The notes under the pieces: generated by a model
What the model was told of the DNA's origin: nothing
Seen by the model: the letters and a program-made list of their open reading frames with translations, nothing else
Databases searched by the model: none
In this document: piece by piece, positions 1 to 11,000 of the stretch
Layout: every line of letters starts with the position of its first letter
Position numbering within the stretch: position 1 is the stretch's first letter
Source: Craspedostauros australis
Lineage: Eukaryota > Bacillariophyta > Bacillariophyceae > Mastogloiales > Achnanthaceae
Length of the DNA stretch: 64,000 nucleotides
Assembly (NCBI GenBank): GCA_026770025.1
Contig: JAMXDE010000016.1
Span: 1,240,001 to 1,304,000, forward strand
Direction of reading: 5' to 3'
Made by a program: the position numbers and the translations under genes

Positions 1-566
1 TTGTGCTCGAGGAATGTGAGGCAGGTTCGGCATCGGGCGTTCAAATCGCATCGTTGGTCAAGGATGGTACCGCCGCCAACAGCGGCCAGGTTGCGTCGGG
101 CGAAGTCCTCCTGGCCATCCAAGACACGGACGTCTCGACGTCAGGATTCGACAGCGTCATGGATCTGTTGGTGGAAGCCGAGAGTCCTGTCACCCTCACC
201 ATGAGCGACGGATTGGGCCGCATGGACATTGCCAACAACCTGCTGAAACGATTGACGCCGCAGCAGGCCATGCTGACGGACTCCGTCGTGCGGGCGGCAG
301 TCAAGGCCGTGCGCAAAAGCCAACGGCTGGGGGATCTGCTGCGAGTGGAGATCATCATCGGTTCTGGTTTTCGCGACGACGATACCAAATGCCTGGTTCG
401 CTTCTTTGCCATCTTCTCGACGGATGGCGGAGTCACGACGTACAGCTGCAACGTGTCGGCGACAGGGGTTGTCATGGAGGACGGGAGCATCGATGTCGTG
501 GCCTTGTCATGCGCCAAAGACGAAGGTCTTGGTCAGACCATCGATCTGATAGTGGAGGACGCTTGA
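1..566 (+). CDS. PDZ-domain protein, C-terminal part
   Basis: This is the 3' end of a gene that runs off the left edge; the frame is open from the first base and no start is visible. The first 65 or so visible residues read like a PDZ domain: a variable then hydrophobic stretch around GVQIASLVKDG, a Ser-Gly pair, then GEVLLAIQD and a helix before VTLTM. PDZ domains bind C-terminal peptides or act as scaffolds. The remaining 120 residues contain a charged helix and a short beta-rich segment I cannot place in a family. No membrane segment or catalytic motif is visible. The stop TGA is at 564-566. The PDZ call rests on the pattern alone, so the cellular role is unknown. Confidence 0.6.
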   Translation, partial: VLEECEAGSASGVQIASLVKDGTAANSGQVASGEVLLAIQDTDVSTSGFDSVMDLLVEAESPVTLTMSDGLGRMDIANNLLKRLTPQQAMLTDSVVRAAVKAVRKSQRLGDLLRVEIIIGSGFRDDDTKCLVRFFAIFSTDGGVTTYSCNVSATGVVMEDGSIDVVALSCAKDEGLGQTIDLIVEDA

Positions 567-1942
567 ATCCATCGCCACGATGTGCCACACGTTGGAGTGT
601 ACAAGCACAAGTACACGTACATGTGAGGGCTCCTCGAAGAAACCGACGTGAACAAGTATAATACAATAGAAGAAACAAACCAAGTGACCTGAGCTGAAAG
701 CGAGCTCGTTCATGAGCGCGAAAGGGCCGATGCCATTCTATGTACGGCACGAGATGTTTTGTTGACAATCGACGTCACGGTTGCCGCAAGCTGCAACTCA
801 CACGATGCGTTGGGGCCTCTCTGCAGCGTACTCTACCTTCATGTCGCAAGTCTAAATGGTCATCTCCAAACTCCAAATAAGGACTATTTCAGTCACCAAT
901 GGTGAACAATCCGGATGTCTGTGAACGTGACAAAAAGGAACACGGTTCACATTCTTGGTGTTCTCATCCAAATTTTTGATGGCCAGAAGGACAAAATTGT
1001 CTTGTGCTGAACAGGCACAACTCCGACGAGGAAGAACCCGTTTCTCTCGCTCTCTCTGTGTGTGGGTGGGTGGATGTTCCTCGAGTTCGTGTTGTTGCCT
1101 TCTCATGTCCTGTTCCTCCTCCTGTTCCTCCTTTCTGCTGTTCATCAGGTGGCGGGTGTCGATCTTTGCACGATCGTGCATCTGTTCGTTTCCACTCCGC
1201 TCCGTACGTATCTTCAGCGCGCACATCCCATGCTCGGCACAGAGAGGGCGAAAGAAGCTCTTCGCGCCAGTCACAAAACTCGGGCAAGACAACCAACAAC
1301 CGCCCACATCTCAGTCATAAAACACACAAGCAGCATCTGCCTGAAGGAACCTGCTCCCATCGCCGCCAGCGCCATCACCGTCCAAACGTCTTCTTGAGGA
1401 CCCCTCGGTATGTCAACTGCTTCTGGATTGGTCCGTTGATGTGTCGTCCGGGTTCGGGTGGTGAATCTTCATGTCAGTGCTCGACACCGCCAGATGGCCA
1501 TTCTCGTTGCATCGAGAGAGCACCATGAACAACGCCGTATCTCCTGCTGTGTTGAGCGTGGGAGTTGCGCCGTCGATGCTCTCATGGTTTGACTGTTCTG
1601 ATCTTGGCGCCGGTGACGCTTTCGCCCTTTGACTCTCCCCAACCAGTTGCGTGGTCCAAGCGGACGAAGAGTGGCTGGGGGCTGAGTCAGAGTAGCAAAG
1701 GCGCAACCACGCACACACACAAATACAAGACGGTGCCGGAATCATCTTCACCTTCACTCCAACTATACCATTCCATACTGCTTCGAGTACCCTCTCCGTC
1801 CGCAATTGCGTCTGATTTCCCAGAGAGCTCACCACTACGCGTCCGCACATACACCCACACACCTTCCTCTCTCACCTCACAAAAGCAACAGAAGCCAGCA
1901 AGGTCACAACTGATCCCAATTTCAAGCAACTCCATCACCAAC
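567..1942. other. intergenic region and 5' leader
   Basis: No convincing gene is seen here. Several short open frames occur in both strands but have low-complexity or Arg/Ser/Cys-rich translations typical of noncoding DNA. A pyrimidine-rich, TCC-repeating stretch lies near 1090-1145. The last few hundred bases are rich in CA and probably form the promoter and leader of the gene that starts at 1943. Confidence 0.5.
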
Positions 1943-3412
1943 ATGCTCTTCTCCCAAAACAACAGACTCAGCTGGTTGCTGTTTGTTGCGGCAACAGCAG
2001 CAACAGCATCCGCATTTGTTCCCGACAGCGACAATGCCAAGGCTGGCGTGACACGCGGCACTGTCCGCCTCCAGACGCTCACATCCCCAAGGCCGGAGGA
2101 TTACGGAGCCTTCGACCCCACCATCCTCGTGGAGGGGATGAAAACTGCGGCTGGTCGATTTGATGAGGCCACCCAGCAAACCGCCGCGAAGACCTATACT
2201 TCGCCAACATGGAATGGACTCACTGGCCCAACCAAGGCCTTTGCTGGGTTGGCAGCGGTGCTCGCGGCTTCCATGGTCGTGACCGCGCCCGGATTCGACC
2301 CGGAGGCTCTGGTGCAATGGAACGCGGCCATGGCGAGTCTGGGAGCCCAGCTCGACTTCCACGGTCTTTCGGAAGTGAAGGATGCCGTCGCTATGTGGTC
2401 GTCCAACGTGGATATTTTCACCGAAACGGTCAAGGTCCAATCGCACGATCTGATGGTTTCGTGCCAGTCGGCCGTGATGATGTGGAAGGACCAAATTCAA
2501 GAGGCAGCAGCCGTGCAATTGGCGCAGGTGCAGGATGCTGTGGCCCCGCAGGTGGCTCAGTTCCAATCCTTCGTCGCTGATGCGAAGGATCAGATGCAAA
2601 CAGCGGACCTCATCGAAGAGATGAAGAGCAATGCGATTGAACGCACCGCCGCTCTTCGCGAATCGTCCGCCGCAGCGGTTGCGCAGCTTGAAAGCGCCGC
2701 AACCGACACGATCAACGACCTCTCCTCGCAGCTCGCCGCCCGCTACGAAGACTTGAGCGCATCGGTCGGGAGCATGGATAGCCTCGACGCGATCGGAAAC
2801 TCCGGGTGGATGGATTCGTTGAAGCAGCAAGCTTCAGACTACTCCGCAACGGTCGCGGACCAGGCCTCCGCGTACTCTGCGATGGTGGCAGAAAAAGCTT
2901 CAACATACTCTGCTACGACGCTTGACACCGTGTCGGACCATTACCGCTCCATCTCTTCAGAGGCCTCCAGCATCATGTCGACATCTGCACATGATCTATC
3001 CACCAAGGCCCAAGGCATGGCCCACGGCGTGAAGGACATCACTGACACCGCGAGCATTCCGAGCATGCCAAGCATGGATTCGTTGGCCCACAAGGCGAGT
3101 GATGTCCCCGATGCCCTGGCTGTGAAGGCAACCAGCATCGCTGACGTTTTGCCGGAACCAAGCGCTGCGATGACTGATGCCGTCACGGAGTCCGTGAGCC
3201 TCCCAACACCTTCCGTTGTGGAGCAGGTGGTCCAACAGCAACCTGAGACCGTCCTTGAAGCCGTCCCAGCTGCTGTGGACGCAGTCACCGTGCCAGTCTC
3301 CTTGCCAAGCCCAGCTGCTGACACCACCATCAGGAACTGGAACGAAGCCCGCCATGCCGCAGTGCGAGCGAACGAGATGCAGTACTCAGGCTTGATGGAC
3401 AAGCTCAACTAA
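1943..3412 (+). CDS. predicted plastid-targeted helical repeat protein
   Basis: A 489-residue protein. ATG 1943 is chosen because it is the only ATG in the 5' part of the frame and opens a signal peptide. Residues 1-24 are a basic and hydrophobic leader ending in ATASA, followed by Phe25 (ASA|F), the cleavage motif used by diatoms for import across the complex plastid membranes. A hydrophobic patch lies at about residues 99-113. The rest is Ala/Ser/Gln-rich and mostly helical. Residues 297-329 contain three 11-residue repeats starting ASDYSATVADQ, like the amphipathic 11-mers of lipid-binding helices. The C-terminal part is rich in Pro, Val and Ser. I do not recognise the family. A soluble or membrane-surface helical role in the plastid is inference. 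Confidence 0.7.
   Translation: MLFSQNNRLSWLLFVAATAATASAFVPDSDNAKAGVTRGTVRLQTLTSPRPEDYGAFDPTILVEGMKTAAGRFDEATQQTAAKTYTSPTWNGLTGPTKAFAGLAAVLAASMVVTAPGFDPEALVQWNAAMASLGAQLDFHGLSEVKDAVAMWSSNVDIFTETVKVQSHDLMVSCQSAVMMWKDQIQEAAAVQLAQVQDAVAPQVAQFQSFVADAKDQMQTADLIEEMKSNAIERTAALRESSAAAVAQLESAATDTINDLSSQLAARYEDLSASVGSMDSLDAIGNSGWMDSLKQQASDYSATVADQASAYSAMVAEKASTYSATTLDTVSDHYRSISSEASSIMSTSAHDLSTKAQGMAHGVKDITDTASIPSMPSMDSLAHKASDVPDALAVKATSIADVLPEPSAAMTDAVTESVSLPTPSVVEQVVQQQPETVLEAVPAAVDAVTVPVSLPSPAADTTIRNWNEARHAAVRANEMQYSGLMDKLN
2831..2929 (+). repeat. three tandem 33-nt units (11-residue repeat)
   Basis: Three in-frame 33-nt units encode ASDYSATVADQ, ASAYSAMVAEK and ASTYSATTLDT. An 11-residue period suits an amphipathic helix lying on a membrane or a loose coiled coil. 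Confidence 0.7.
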
Positions 3413-3428
3413 AGTCAGTCAGTCAGGC

Positions 3429-3446
3429 TGATTGATTGATTGATTC

Positions 3447-3488
<42 letters not shown>
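3429..3488. repeat. (GATT)n microsatellite
   Basis: About 15 copies of the tetranucleotide GATT/TTGA with a single interruption (ATTC), directly after the stop of the upstream gene, so probably in its 3' UTR. Confidence 0.95.
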
Positions 3489-3781
3489 AGCAAGGCAGTC
3501 AAGTGCTCGCATGTTCCAGAAGCTGCGGCAACTGCATCAGCTACATCGGCTACATCAACTATTACATACAAACATCGCACGAACGCATCGCGATTCAGAA
3601 TGTCACATTACTATACGACAATGGCCACCTACCTACCTGCTTCACTCAACCGGCTGCGTGGCATCACCAATGCACAGACAGCGCAACGCATCATCTTGGA
3701 TGCAATGAACACAAAAGCCGAGCGACAGAGCCAATGGCCTTCTCCCATCAGCACCACGCAACAGGCCAACGAAGGAAACAC

Positions 3782-3837
3782 AGAAAGCAATGAACAGAAA
3801 GCAACGAACAGAAAGCAACGAACAGAAAGCAACGAAC
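3782..3837. repeat. 14-bp tandem repeat, four copies
   Basis: Four head-to-tail copies of AGAAAGCAACGAAC; the first copy has one change (AGAAAGCAATGAAC). It lies in noncoding DNA. Confidence 0.9.
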
Positions 3838-4118
3838 AACAATGGACGAACCAGCACACGCGCAAAAGGCCAAGAGAAAACACCGCCGGTACCAGAGAAC
3901 GAATTACATCTTCTACTTGAACATACTAGTAAGAGCATGCGCTTCCCATACTAACTTGCAAGTTTCATGTCAATCTCCAGCTGCTGTCTTTGTCGGAATG
4001 CATCATCATACTTGCATACCATTGCTGCATTCATGCCTCCTCATTCATTCCGCCCTTTCCGCCTGTTCTAATGCGGATGACGGCGCTGTTGTCTCAGCAA
4101 GTGCGAGCTCGCCAATTC

Positions 4119-4826
4119 CTACAGTTCACCTTCATCAGTCCCCAACAGGAGCTTCTTCGATGCCGCGGTCAGCATGAGCTCCGGGTTCTTGATGAGAGCA
4201 CTGTTACCGTAGCATTGGATGGGTCTCAGGGACCCCTTGGTGCTGTCCTGCCCTCCCTTCTCCAAATACTTCTGATGATAGTCCTCGGCGGGCCACCACT
4301 GCGTCGCCTCGACGATCTGCGTCACGATCTTCCGCTTGAGCTGCGCCTGCTCCTCCTCCATGGCCTCGTGCGCGGCTTTGCGTTGCTCATCATTGTGAAC
4401 GAAGATCGCGGATCGGTACTGCGTGCCGTGATCCCCAAGTTGCCGATTGAGGGTGGTGGCATCATGGATATCAAAGAAGAAGCGGTACAGCTCGTGGGCG
4501 TTGGTCTTCGCAGGATCAAACGCGACGCGGACAGATTCGGCATGGCCCGTGTCACCCGTCAAGACGCGCTCGTAGTCAATGCTTCCCGTTTGCACATGGC
4601 CGCCCGTGTAACCGACTTGCGTCTGCACGACACCAGGCAGACGCTGAAAGAAGAGTTCGACGCTCCAAAAGCAGCCCGCGGCGATCGTGATGACGCTGTC
4701 GGTTGGGGCAAGCAGGTCGTCGCTGCTGGATGCTGACGCGATCAGCAGCGCGATGATCGAAAGCAACAGGCGCATGGCCATCAGGGGTAGAGAGTAGTGC
4801 GGTTGGAAGCGCTGTGATCGTGCCAT
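4119..4826 (-). CDS. msrA: peptide methionine sulfoxide reductase A (MsrA)
   Basis: A 235-residue protein. MsrA reduces the S-epimer of methionine sulfoxide in oxidised proteins, using thioredoxin as electron donor. The family signature AAGCFWSVE carries the catalytic Cys (GCFW), followed by QVGYTGG, and later the conserved AEDYHQKYL. One further Cys (RPIQCYG) lies near the C-terminus and could act as the resolving Cys. The N-terminus has a hydrophobic segment (MRLLLSIIALLIASASS) that looks like a signal peptide, so the enzyme is probably exported or sent to an organelle. The first ATG is at 4826; two in-frame ATGs 15 and 17 codons later would place the hydrophobic stretch right at the start and may be the true start. 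The gene is convergent with the plastid protein gene at 1943-3412. Confidence 0.92.
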   Translation of the reverse strand: MARSQRFQPHYSLPLMAMRLLLSIIALLIASASSSDDLLAPTDSVITIAAGCFWSVELFFQRLPGVVQTQVGYTGGHVQTGSIDYERVLTGDTGHAESVRVAFDPAKTNAHELYRFFFDIHDATTLNRQLGDHGTQYRSAIFVHNDEQRKAAHEAMEEEQAQLKRKIVTQIVEATQWWPAEDYHQKYLEKGGQDSTKGSLRPIQCYGNSALIKNPELMLTAASKKLLLGTDEGEL

Positions 4827-5226
4827 GGTTGGATGTGCACTGCTTGGAGTGTTATGTCATGGTGGGAGAAGCCTCGACTGTCGACGCCAGCGACGAAGTT
4901 GCGAGAAATGGCACAAAAGATTCGTCCTTCGCGAACCATTCCCGACCCCTGTTGTCTGTCTACACTGGACCGCAAAGGCTACCGCCCCACGCACTTTTCT
5001 GCGTTGGCGGCAAACAACGAACTGCGGCAATCAAGGCGCAACGACGTCACATCTCTTCATGACGGAATGATGTTCACGATAACCATGATCACATCTTGAT
5101 TACTCAACGAGTCAGTACACAGACAGGAGGCACGGAGTGGAGCACCAGCGGGAAAGGACGCATGATCCATGACCGACAACTGAGAAAACGAACAGACTCT
5201 GCCATTTTCTAACTCCACGCTTGACC

Positions 5227-7023
5227 ATGGCGCCAAAACAGGACGAAGGACCGAAGAACTTCGAACCAGAGGCTCCGCGCTTTCTTTCGCCGTTCCACAT
5301 CGACTCGGAGAACGAACAGGGCGATATCGACGGCGATATCGACAGCGATGTCGACAACTATGTCGACGCCAACCACACTACAACTCTGCACGAGGATATT
5401 GACAAGCACGCATCCTTGCGTCGTCGCTTTCTCATCGAAGCCAGAGAGCAATTGAAAGTTGCCGTGCCCACCATACAGAGCATGATCCTCACCAAACTTC
5501 CCTGGCTCATCTCCATTCGGTTCGCGGGCGGTCTGGGCGCCAACGAACTGGCGGCGGCCGCGCTGGCGACGACGATCTACAATGTCACCGGCCTCAGTCT
5601 GTCGGTGGGCTTGAGCTCCGCCATGACGACGCTCGCCGGACAGGCCAAGGGCGATCTGGTGCGCAAGCTGTCGTCACCAGAGTCAGCAGTATCGTCCTGC
5701 AGCACGCGGTGCGTTCAGGAGGATTCAGAACAGCAGGTCAGATCATCGGCACGTGGCATCGCAGATGGGGATGGCAGCGCCGACGATGACGAAGAAGAAA
5801 CCGTTGAACCGCTGCTTCCCTTGGTGTTCCTGTACAGAGGCCTGATGATTCAGATTCTCTTCGTCGTCCCCATCGCGACATGGTGGCTGAGTGGTGTCGA
5901 TGCACTCCTCTTATCCTTGGGACAGCCGGAGTCGCTGGCCGCCATGACGGCCGAGTATCTAAGGTTCCTGACGCCAGGCTTCGCAGCATATTGCATAGTT
6001 TGGACCATGACCACTTGGCTGCAATGCATTGGGATGGTCGATGTGCCACTGTACTCCTCAATGCTCGGCCTGGCATTGCACGTGCCGATGAACTGGATCT
6101 TCGTCTACGGCGTCGACTTGGATTATCTGGGTTGCGCAGTCGCCACGGATATCTTCCAATCGGTGCAGGCGGCCTTTATCCTCGTCTACGTCTTCGGCAC
6201 CGCGTATGGGAGACGGCGCGTTCTTCAAAGCACTGCGGCAATCGCGATCAACAGAACGCAGCTGTCCTTCTGGCCAGAATTCAAGATCGCCGTCTCGTCG
6301 TTGCGCGGTATCTTCCAGTACCTCATGCTCGCGGTACCGGGCATCGTCGCAATCTCCGAATGGTGGGCATCCGAGATATCCATCTTCCTCTCGGGACGCC
6401 TGTCACCGGAGCCCGAAGCCGCGCTGGGCGGCATGACCCTCTACCAATCCATCAACATCTTCTGCTTCATGCTGCCCGTGGGTTTCGGCGTCGCCGGAGC
6501 GACCAGAGTCAGCAACCTCATTGGACAAGGCAAGCCGTTCGATGCCCGCTTCGCCGGTTTCACCAGCGTCCTATGCGCCGGCGCATGTTCCACCTGCCTC
6601 GGTATCATGCTTCTGACCGTGCCGCACACATTCTTCCCATCATTATTCGCACCGGACGAAGACAGCGTCATCCGTCAGGCCGCGAATACCATCCCATATC
6701 TCTCCGCGTACATCATAGCCGATGGCCTGATCTACACATTGAACAGCATGGTCAAAGGCGTCGGACGGCAATGCGTCAACGTGCCAATCGTTCTGTTCGC
6801 ATATTGGTGCGTCGGTCTGCCATTGGCGTACTACAACTCGTTTGTTCGCAACGATGGGGACATGATGTGCGAAGACAGCACCTTCTGCGGAGTAGTTGGC
6901 CTCGTGGCCGGCATGACGACCGGGACGTGGGTCCACATGCTCCTGGTGGCAAGCGTGGTCGTCTTTGCCATCGACTGGGAGCACGAGGCCGTCAAGGCCC
7001 AGGAGCGCTTGAGGGAGGCATGA
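5227..7023 (+). CDS. MATE family efflux transporter (copy 1)
   Basis: A 598-residue membrane protein of the multidrug and toxic compound extrusion family, which exports organic cations or metabolites by H+ or Na+ antiport. The start is ATG 5227 (MAPKQ). The first 60 residues are acidic, including a GDIDGDIDSDVD run. The MATE core then begins: PWLISIRFAGGLGANEL and the TM2-3 segment NVTGLSLSVGLSSAMTTLAGQA match the eukaryotic MATE pattern (GHLG.ELAAA; NVTG.S...G..SAL.TL.GQA). About 12 hydrophobic segments follow. An acidic cytoplasmic insert (about residues 150-195, with DGDGSADDDEEE) separates the third and fourth. It is a clear paralogue of the gene at 15508-17241. The substrate cannot be told from sequence. 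Confidence 0.93.
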   Translation: MAPKQDEGPKNFEPEAPRFLSPFHIDSENEQGDIDGDIDSDVDNYVDANHTTTLHEDIDKHASLRRRFLIEAREQLKVAVPTIQSMILTKLPWLISIRFAGGLGANELAAAALATTIYNVTGLSLSVGLSSAMTTLAGQAKGDLVRKLSSPESAVSSCSTRCVQEDSEQQVRSSARGIADGDGSADDDEEETVEPLLPLVFLYRGLMIQILFVVPIATWWLSGVDALLLSLGQPESLAAMTAEYLRFLTPGFAAYCIVWTMTTWLQCIGMVDVPLYSSMLGLALHVPMNWIFVYGVDLDYLGCAVATDIFQSVQAAFILVYVFGTAYGRRRVLQSTAAIAINRTQLSFWPEFKIAVSSLRGIFQYLMLAVPGIVAISEWWASEISIFLSGRLSPEPEAALGGMTLYQSINIFCFMLPVGFGVAGATRVSNLIGQGKPFDARFAGFTSVLCAGACSTCLGIMLLTVPHTFFPSLFAPDEDSVIRQAANTIPYLSAYIIADGLIYTLNSMVKGVGRQCVNVPIVLFAYWCVGLPLAYYNSFVRNDGDMMCEDSTFCGVVGLVAGMTTGTWVHMLLVASVVVFAIDWEHEAVKAQERLREA

Positions 7024-8059
7024 CGCATCGAATGCCAACCGTTGTGAGATTATTATCTGCAACGCAATCAAACCCAGATGATCACAGAGCATGCTATGCA
7101 TGGTCGTACCGCACCAATAGAGATAGAAAACAGTATTGCACATACCGCACAAATGTGCATCCGAGCAGAGCACCAACTCATGGCACCTCTAACCGGACTA
7201 GAAATACTCTGCCGTGGCAAACAGCGCCTCTGCATTTTTAAAACCATCGCGTCCGCCTCCGACTCGGCAGGGCACCAATGATCTCCAGTTGCGGTGACTG
7301 TGGTTCAAGTGTTCATAAAGATAACGCAGCTAGAGTAGTGTGATCCATTCCGGTGCAAGCAGAACTGAGTATTCACAGCTTTAGATGAACTCCTTTATTG
7401 AGTAGAATAATGGGGATTCCGGAGCAGTTCCCCGTTGTGGCGGAGGGTGCGAGCAGAGAGCTCACAAACACAAAAACGCAGATTTATCTACTCTCCTTCT
7501 CGTAGTATGTACTCGAGTTCGTCTGGCCTTCCTTCCTGTGATCGCCGAGTTTTGTCAGATTCATGTTTGTGGGACAATTGTGCTCACAAAACATTCGCCA
7601 AACTCGATGATCGCTCTGCGCGCAGCTCAACGGATGGATTCGAGCACCTCACAATTCGAAACCACCTGTCAACTTCATCTTCACACCTGCGTTTCCGCAC
7701 AGACAACACAGCAAGCAGACAGGATGATGATGATGATCATGGTGTTGAGTTGTGCTGTGCCTTTGGAGAGTGTGGCGGCGTTCCTTGCATCGCCAAGGTT
7801 CATTCGGATCTCATGATTCTGTGTCAACGTTGACCACAATGGAAACACTGAGGGAATGGTCTCCACAGCAGCATCAACAATAGCATCAACAGCTGCGCAT
7901 CAATCAGCACCTCTGCTATCTGCCTTTGCAGAAGAGACAACTGCAATCAGCATTTGGCAACAAGAATCGGAAAGACAAGGGCAACGAATAGTGCGCTACC
8001 AATTACACGCTCAGAGGACGTCGCAATCAGGATCATCTCGATCACCCCCACGTCAAGCC
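7024..8059. other. intergenic region
   Basis: No supported gene. A 132-codon open frame at 7435-7833 lacks any recognisable feature and has noncoding-like composition. The last 200 bases are an open frame upstream of ATG 8060 and probably form the leader of the next gene; an in-frame ATG at 7856 exists but would bury the signal peptide. Confidence 0.5.
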
Positions 8060-11000
8060 ATGTCTTGGATGTTTCGAACTATCATCGTCCTTGCGGCCAT
8101 TACGAGCCAATTCTGCGAGGCCCAATTCTCCTTCCCGCCATCCACAGCACCATGTGCCTCCAATGCAGCCATCACGGGATACAGCACCATCACGGATCTC
8201 AACGCGGACATGGTCACGGAGGTTGATCGCGTCATTGCTGGAGGTGCTCCGGAACCGGCCTACCTTCTCGTGCTCTGTCCATCCACCACCTTCGACACAT
8301 CGGCCGACACTTCACTCAATGTCATTCTCAGCAATGCCATCCTCCAGTGCGGACAATCGGGAAACGTCAATCAGAACTGCATTCTGGATCACAACGCCCA
8401 GACCACGAACCAGGTCGTCATCCCCGAACCTGCCAATCCGGCCTACAACTTCAATTCGGCTGCTTTCGTCGGGCTCACCTTTCAGAACTTCAATGGCTTT
8501 TCTGTTTCAGCAACGGCCGCAGCACCCGCGACCGCGACCTTTGCGAATTGCATTTGGCAGGTACGTGTTCTGTGCCAGTATGTCCTGTGTACTAAATGGA
8601 CACATTGATGAAAGGAAGTGCGTGCTCTCAGGATCATCATGCCATGTGCGAGTACAAACGCACAGCCTTCATCTCAAGCTATTTCCTTGCTTTCTTTCAT
8701 CTTCCATCTCTGATGCATTTCTGATGCGCTTCAACCCATCATACTCCATCAAACTCCACTCTGCTTCGCTTTGCCGCTTCTCTTTCTCTTGTGGTGAAGG
8801 ACTTTTCATGTAATGAGGTTATCGATGTCGACGAGGCAAGCGCCAATTCCATGACGCTTAGCATCAACATGGGGACGATTCGAGTAAGTAATACACCAGA
8901 CCGCAGTCTCACACGTGTTGTATCGAAGTGGGCTGAATTCAATGTCGTTGGCCATCGCAGTGCTGCCCGCGAGCAGCATATTTTAAACATCAATCTCCAT
9001 CATGCGCGTACCATGCCTCTCACTCAACTCTTGTGCGCCCAACCTCCCACCGTCCCAACTACTCTACGTATCCTCACTTTGACGGTCACACGGCCCTCAA
9101 TTACATGCCATGGCATGACTCTCAACATTACACTTTGCATGCCACTCTGCAGAGCACTACAATGACACCAGCGGATGCTTCGGGGTCTTTGCTTGTGAAC
9201 AATCGCGGTGGTGTCGTCCTGATCAACAACGTCCTCATTGAACATGTGGATTTCAATGTGAGTGTTGTCTTCCCCAATACCTCTCTATCCGCCTCTTGTT
9301 CACTCATTCGCGATCGCTTGGTGAAATCATTCATCGAATTACTCACACCATCTGTCTGTCGTTTGCTCTTCTTTCATTTTCATGGATTAGTTCTTGTTCC
9401 AAAATCGTGGAAACGGAGAGATGATTCTTGACGATGTTGTCTTGAGAAGAAGCGATGTCAGCGTACGTATGGTACAATACCGCCACACTGGATGATCCCC
9501 GTGGAGGCCCTTGGCTAATCCTTTGCGCAATATCTTTGAGCAGTGCACCAAAGATGCAGCAATGAGTTTGTTTTTCACAACTGAAACTGGAACTGAAACT
9601 GGATGAAGGCTGATTTAACGAACATCTTCCATCAACAACGAAGAAGATGATCTCACTCCGTTTGTTGCACACCATCTTCCATCATCTTCATCCCTTCCAA
9701 ACGCGTAACACATCGGGCCATCAATAACAACAACGCTGACAATGCAACACGAGAACAGACTGTGGCGGTTGCGCTGTCGGGAGCCGTGACACTCAGACAA
9801 CTGAACATCACGGACAATGTCTTCCTGCAAAATGCAATCGGCTGCCAAGGTCGTTCGGCCATGGTCGACGTGGAGAATTCTGAAATGTCCAACAACAAAC
9901 AGGCCACGCCCTGGACGGGCTTCATCGCCGCCGCTGGTTGCCAGATGACGGTCCGCAACACTCTCGTCAGTGACAATGATTTCTTCTTGGTGAGTGCAAC
10001 CACACCAGCAACATGGAGAACGTTGTTTTGCCTGATATTCTGCCCTGTCTGTCGTACTACCTCATCCATCTCGAATATTGGACAGGACACATACATGCAT
10101 ACATTTCATCCGATGGAAGCAATAAGAATCGAGCACAGTGTCTTGTTGCAACAGCTGCTGCATGGACACTTCCTCTTACATTCTCGTAAGGCACATGGCC
10201 ATCTGTGGCGATTCCATACAACATCTCTCACGGAGACATCGAAATCGCATCCTCACCATGTCTCTCCGTCTCTGCCTGAGTTTACTCTTCTCACTCCAAT
10301 TTCTCTTTGATTCATCACATCGTGCCGTATTCAGAACAGCATTCTCTCCGCGGGGGACGGTTCCAACACCACAGTCGAAAGTAGCAACTTCAGGAATAAT
10401 CGATACCAGAGCTCTGCTCCGAATACCCCAACCGCTGTCATTGCATCGGAAGGAACAGGTGCATTCCTCAACCTGATTCAGGCCAATATCATCGGGAACA
10501 GCGGCGCAAGTGTAAGACAGACCCGGAACTCTGTTTGCGTGCTATCACGTTCTTTTCGCCAGATGGATGGAATGTCTCAGTGCTTGCGAGTACGATGCCG
10601 CCTCCATGATGACAACTACCGCCATAGATTCCGTTGAGATGAACGGTTTTCACGGCTTCATCACGTAGTATGGGTATGGCACGGCTCATCATTTCATCCA
10701 TTGCTGTGTTGTCTGCAATACTTGCGTTTGGCGACGTTCAATGCTCTTGTACTTCTCCGAGTAAGCCTGCATTCCTACTCACCCACCACCTGCACTCACC
10801 ATCTGCACCGACTATCTCCACCATGAAACCTACCACACATATACAAATTCGAATACGCATGATTTTTCGACTGGCATACGCCGCGAATGCAGGCCAACAT
10901 CCTCGCGTTCAATGGTGGTGACATCCAATTCACACAATCATGCTTCGACAGCAACAACCAACAGCTGGTGGCCTTGATCATTGCAGGCTCCGGTGTGACG

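Larger units (their letters stand above)
3413..4118. other. intergenic region with simple repeats
   Basis: This gap lies between the plastid protein gene and the convergent MsrA gene, so it holds two 3' ends. It contains a GATT microsatellite and a 14-bp tandem repeat (listed separately). Open frames across it read through repeats and are not credible genes. Confidence 0.5.

Noticed and set aside
1922-2830. 302-codon open frame on the minus strand opposite the plastid protein gene
   Set aside because: It is the shadow of a GC-rich coding sequence; the plus-strand frame has a signal peptide and repeats, the minus one has none.
5880-7241. 453-codon plus-strand frame inside MATE copy 1 in another frame
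   Set aside because: Arg/His-rich translation is typical of a shifted frame of a GC-rich gene; the MATE frame has the conserved motifs.
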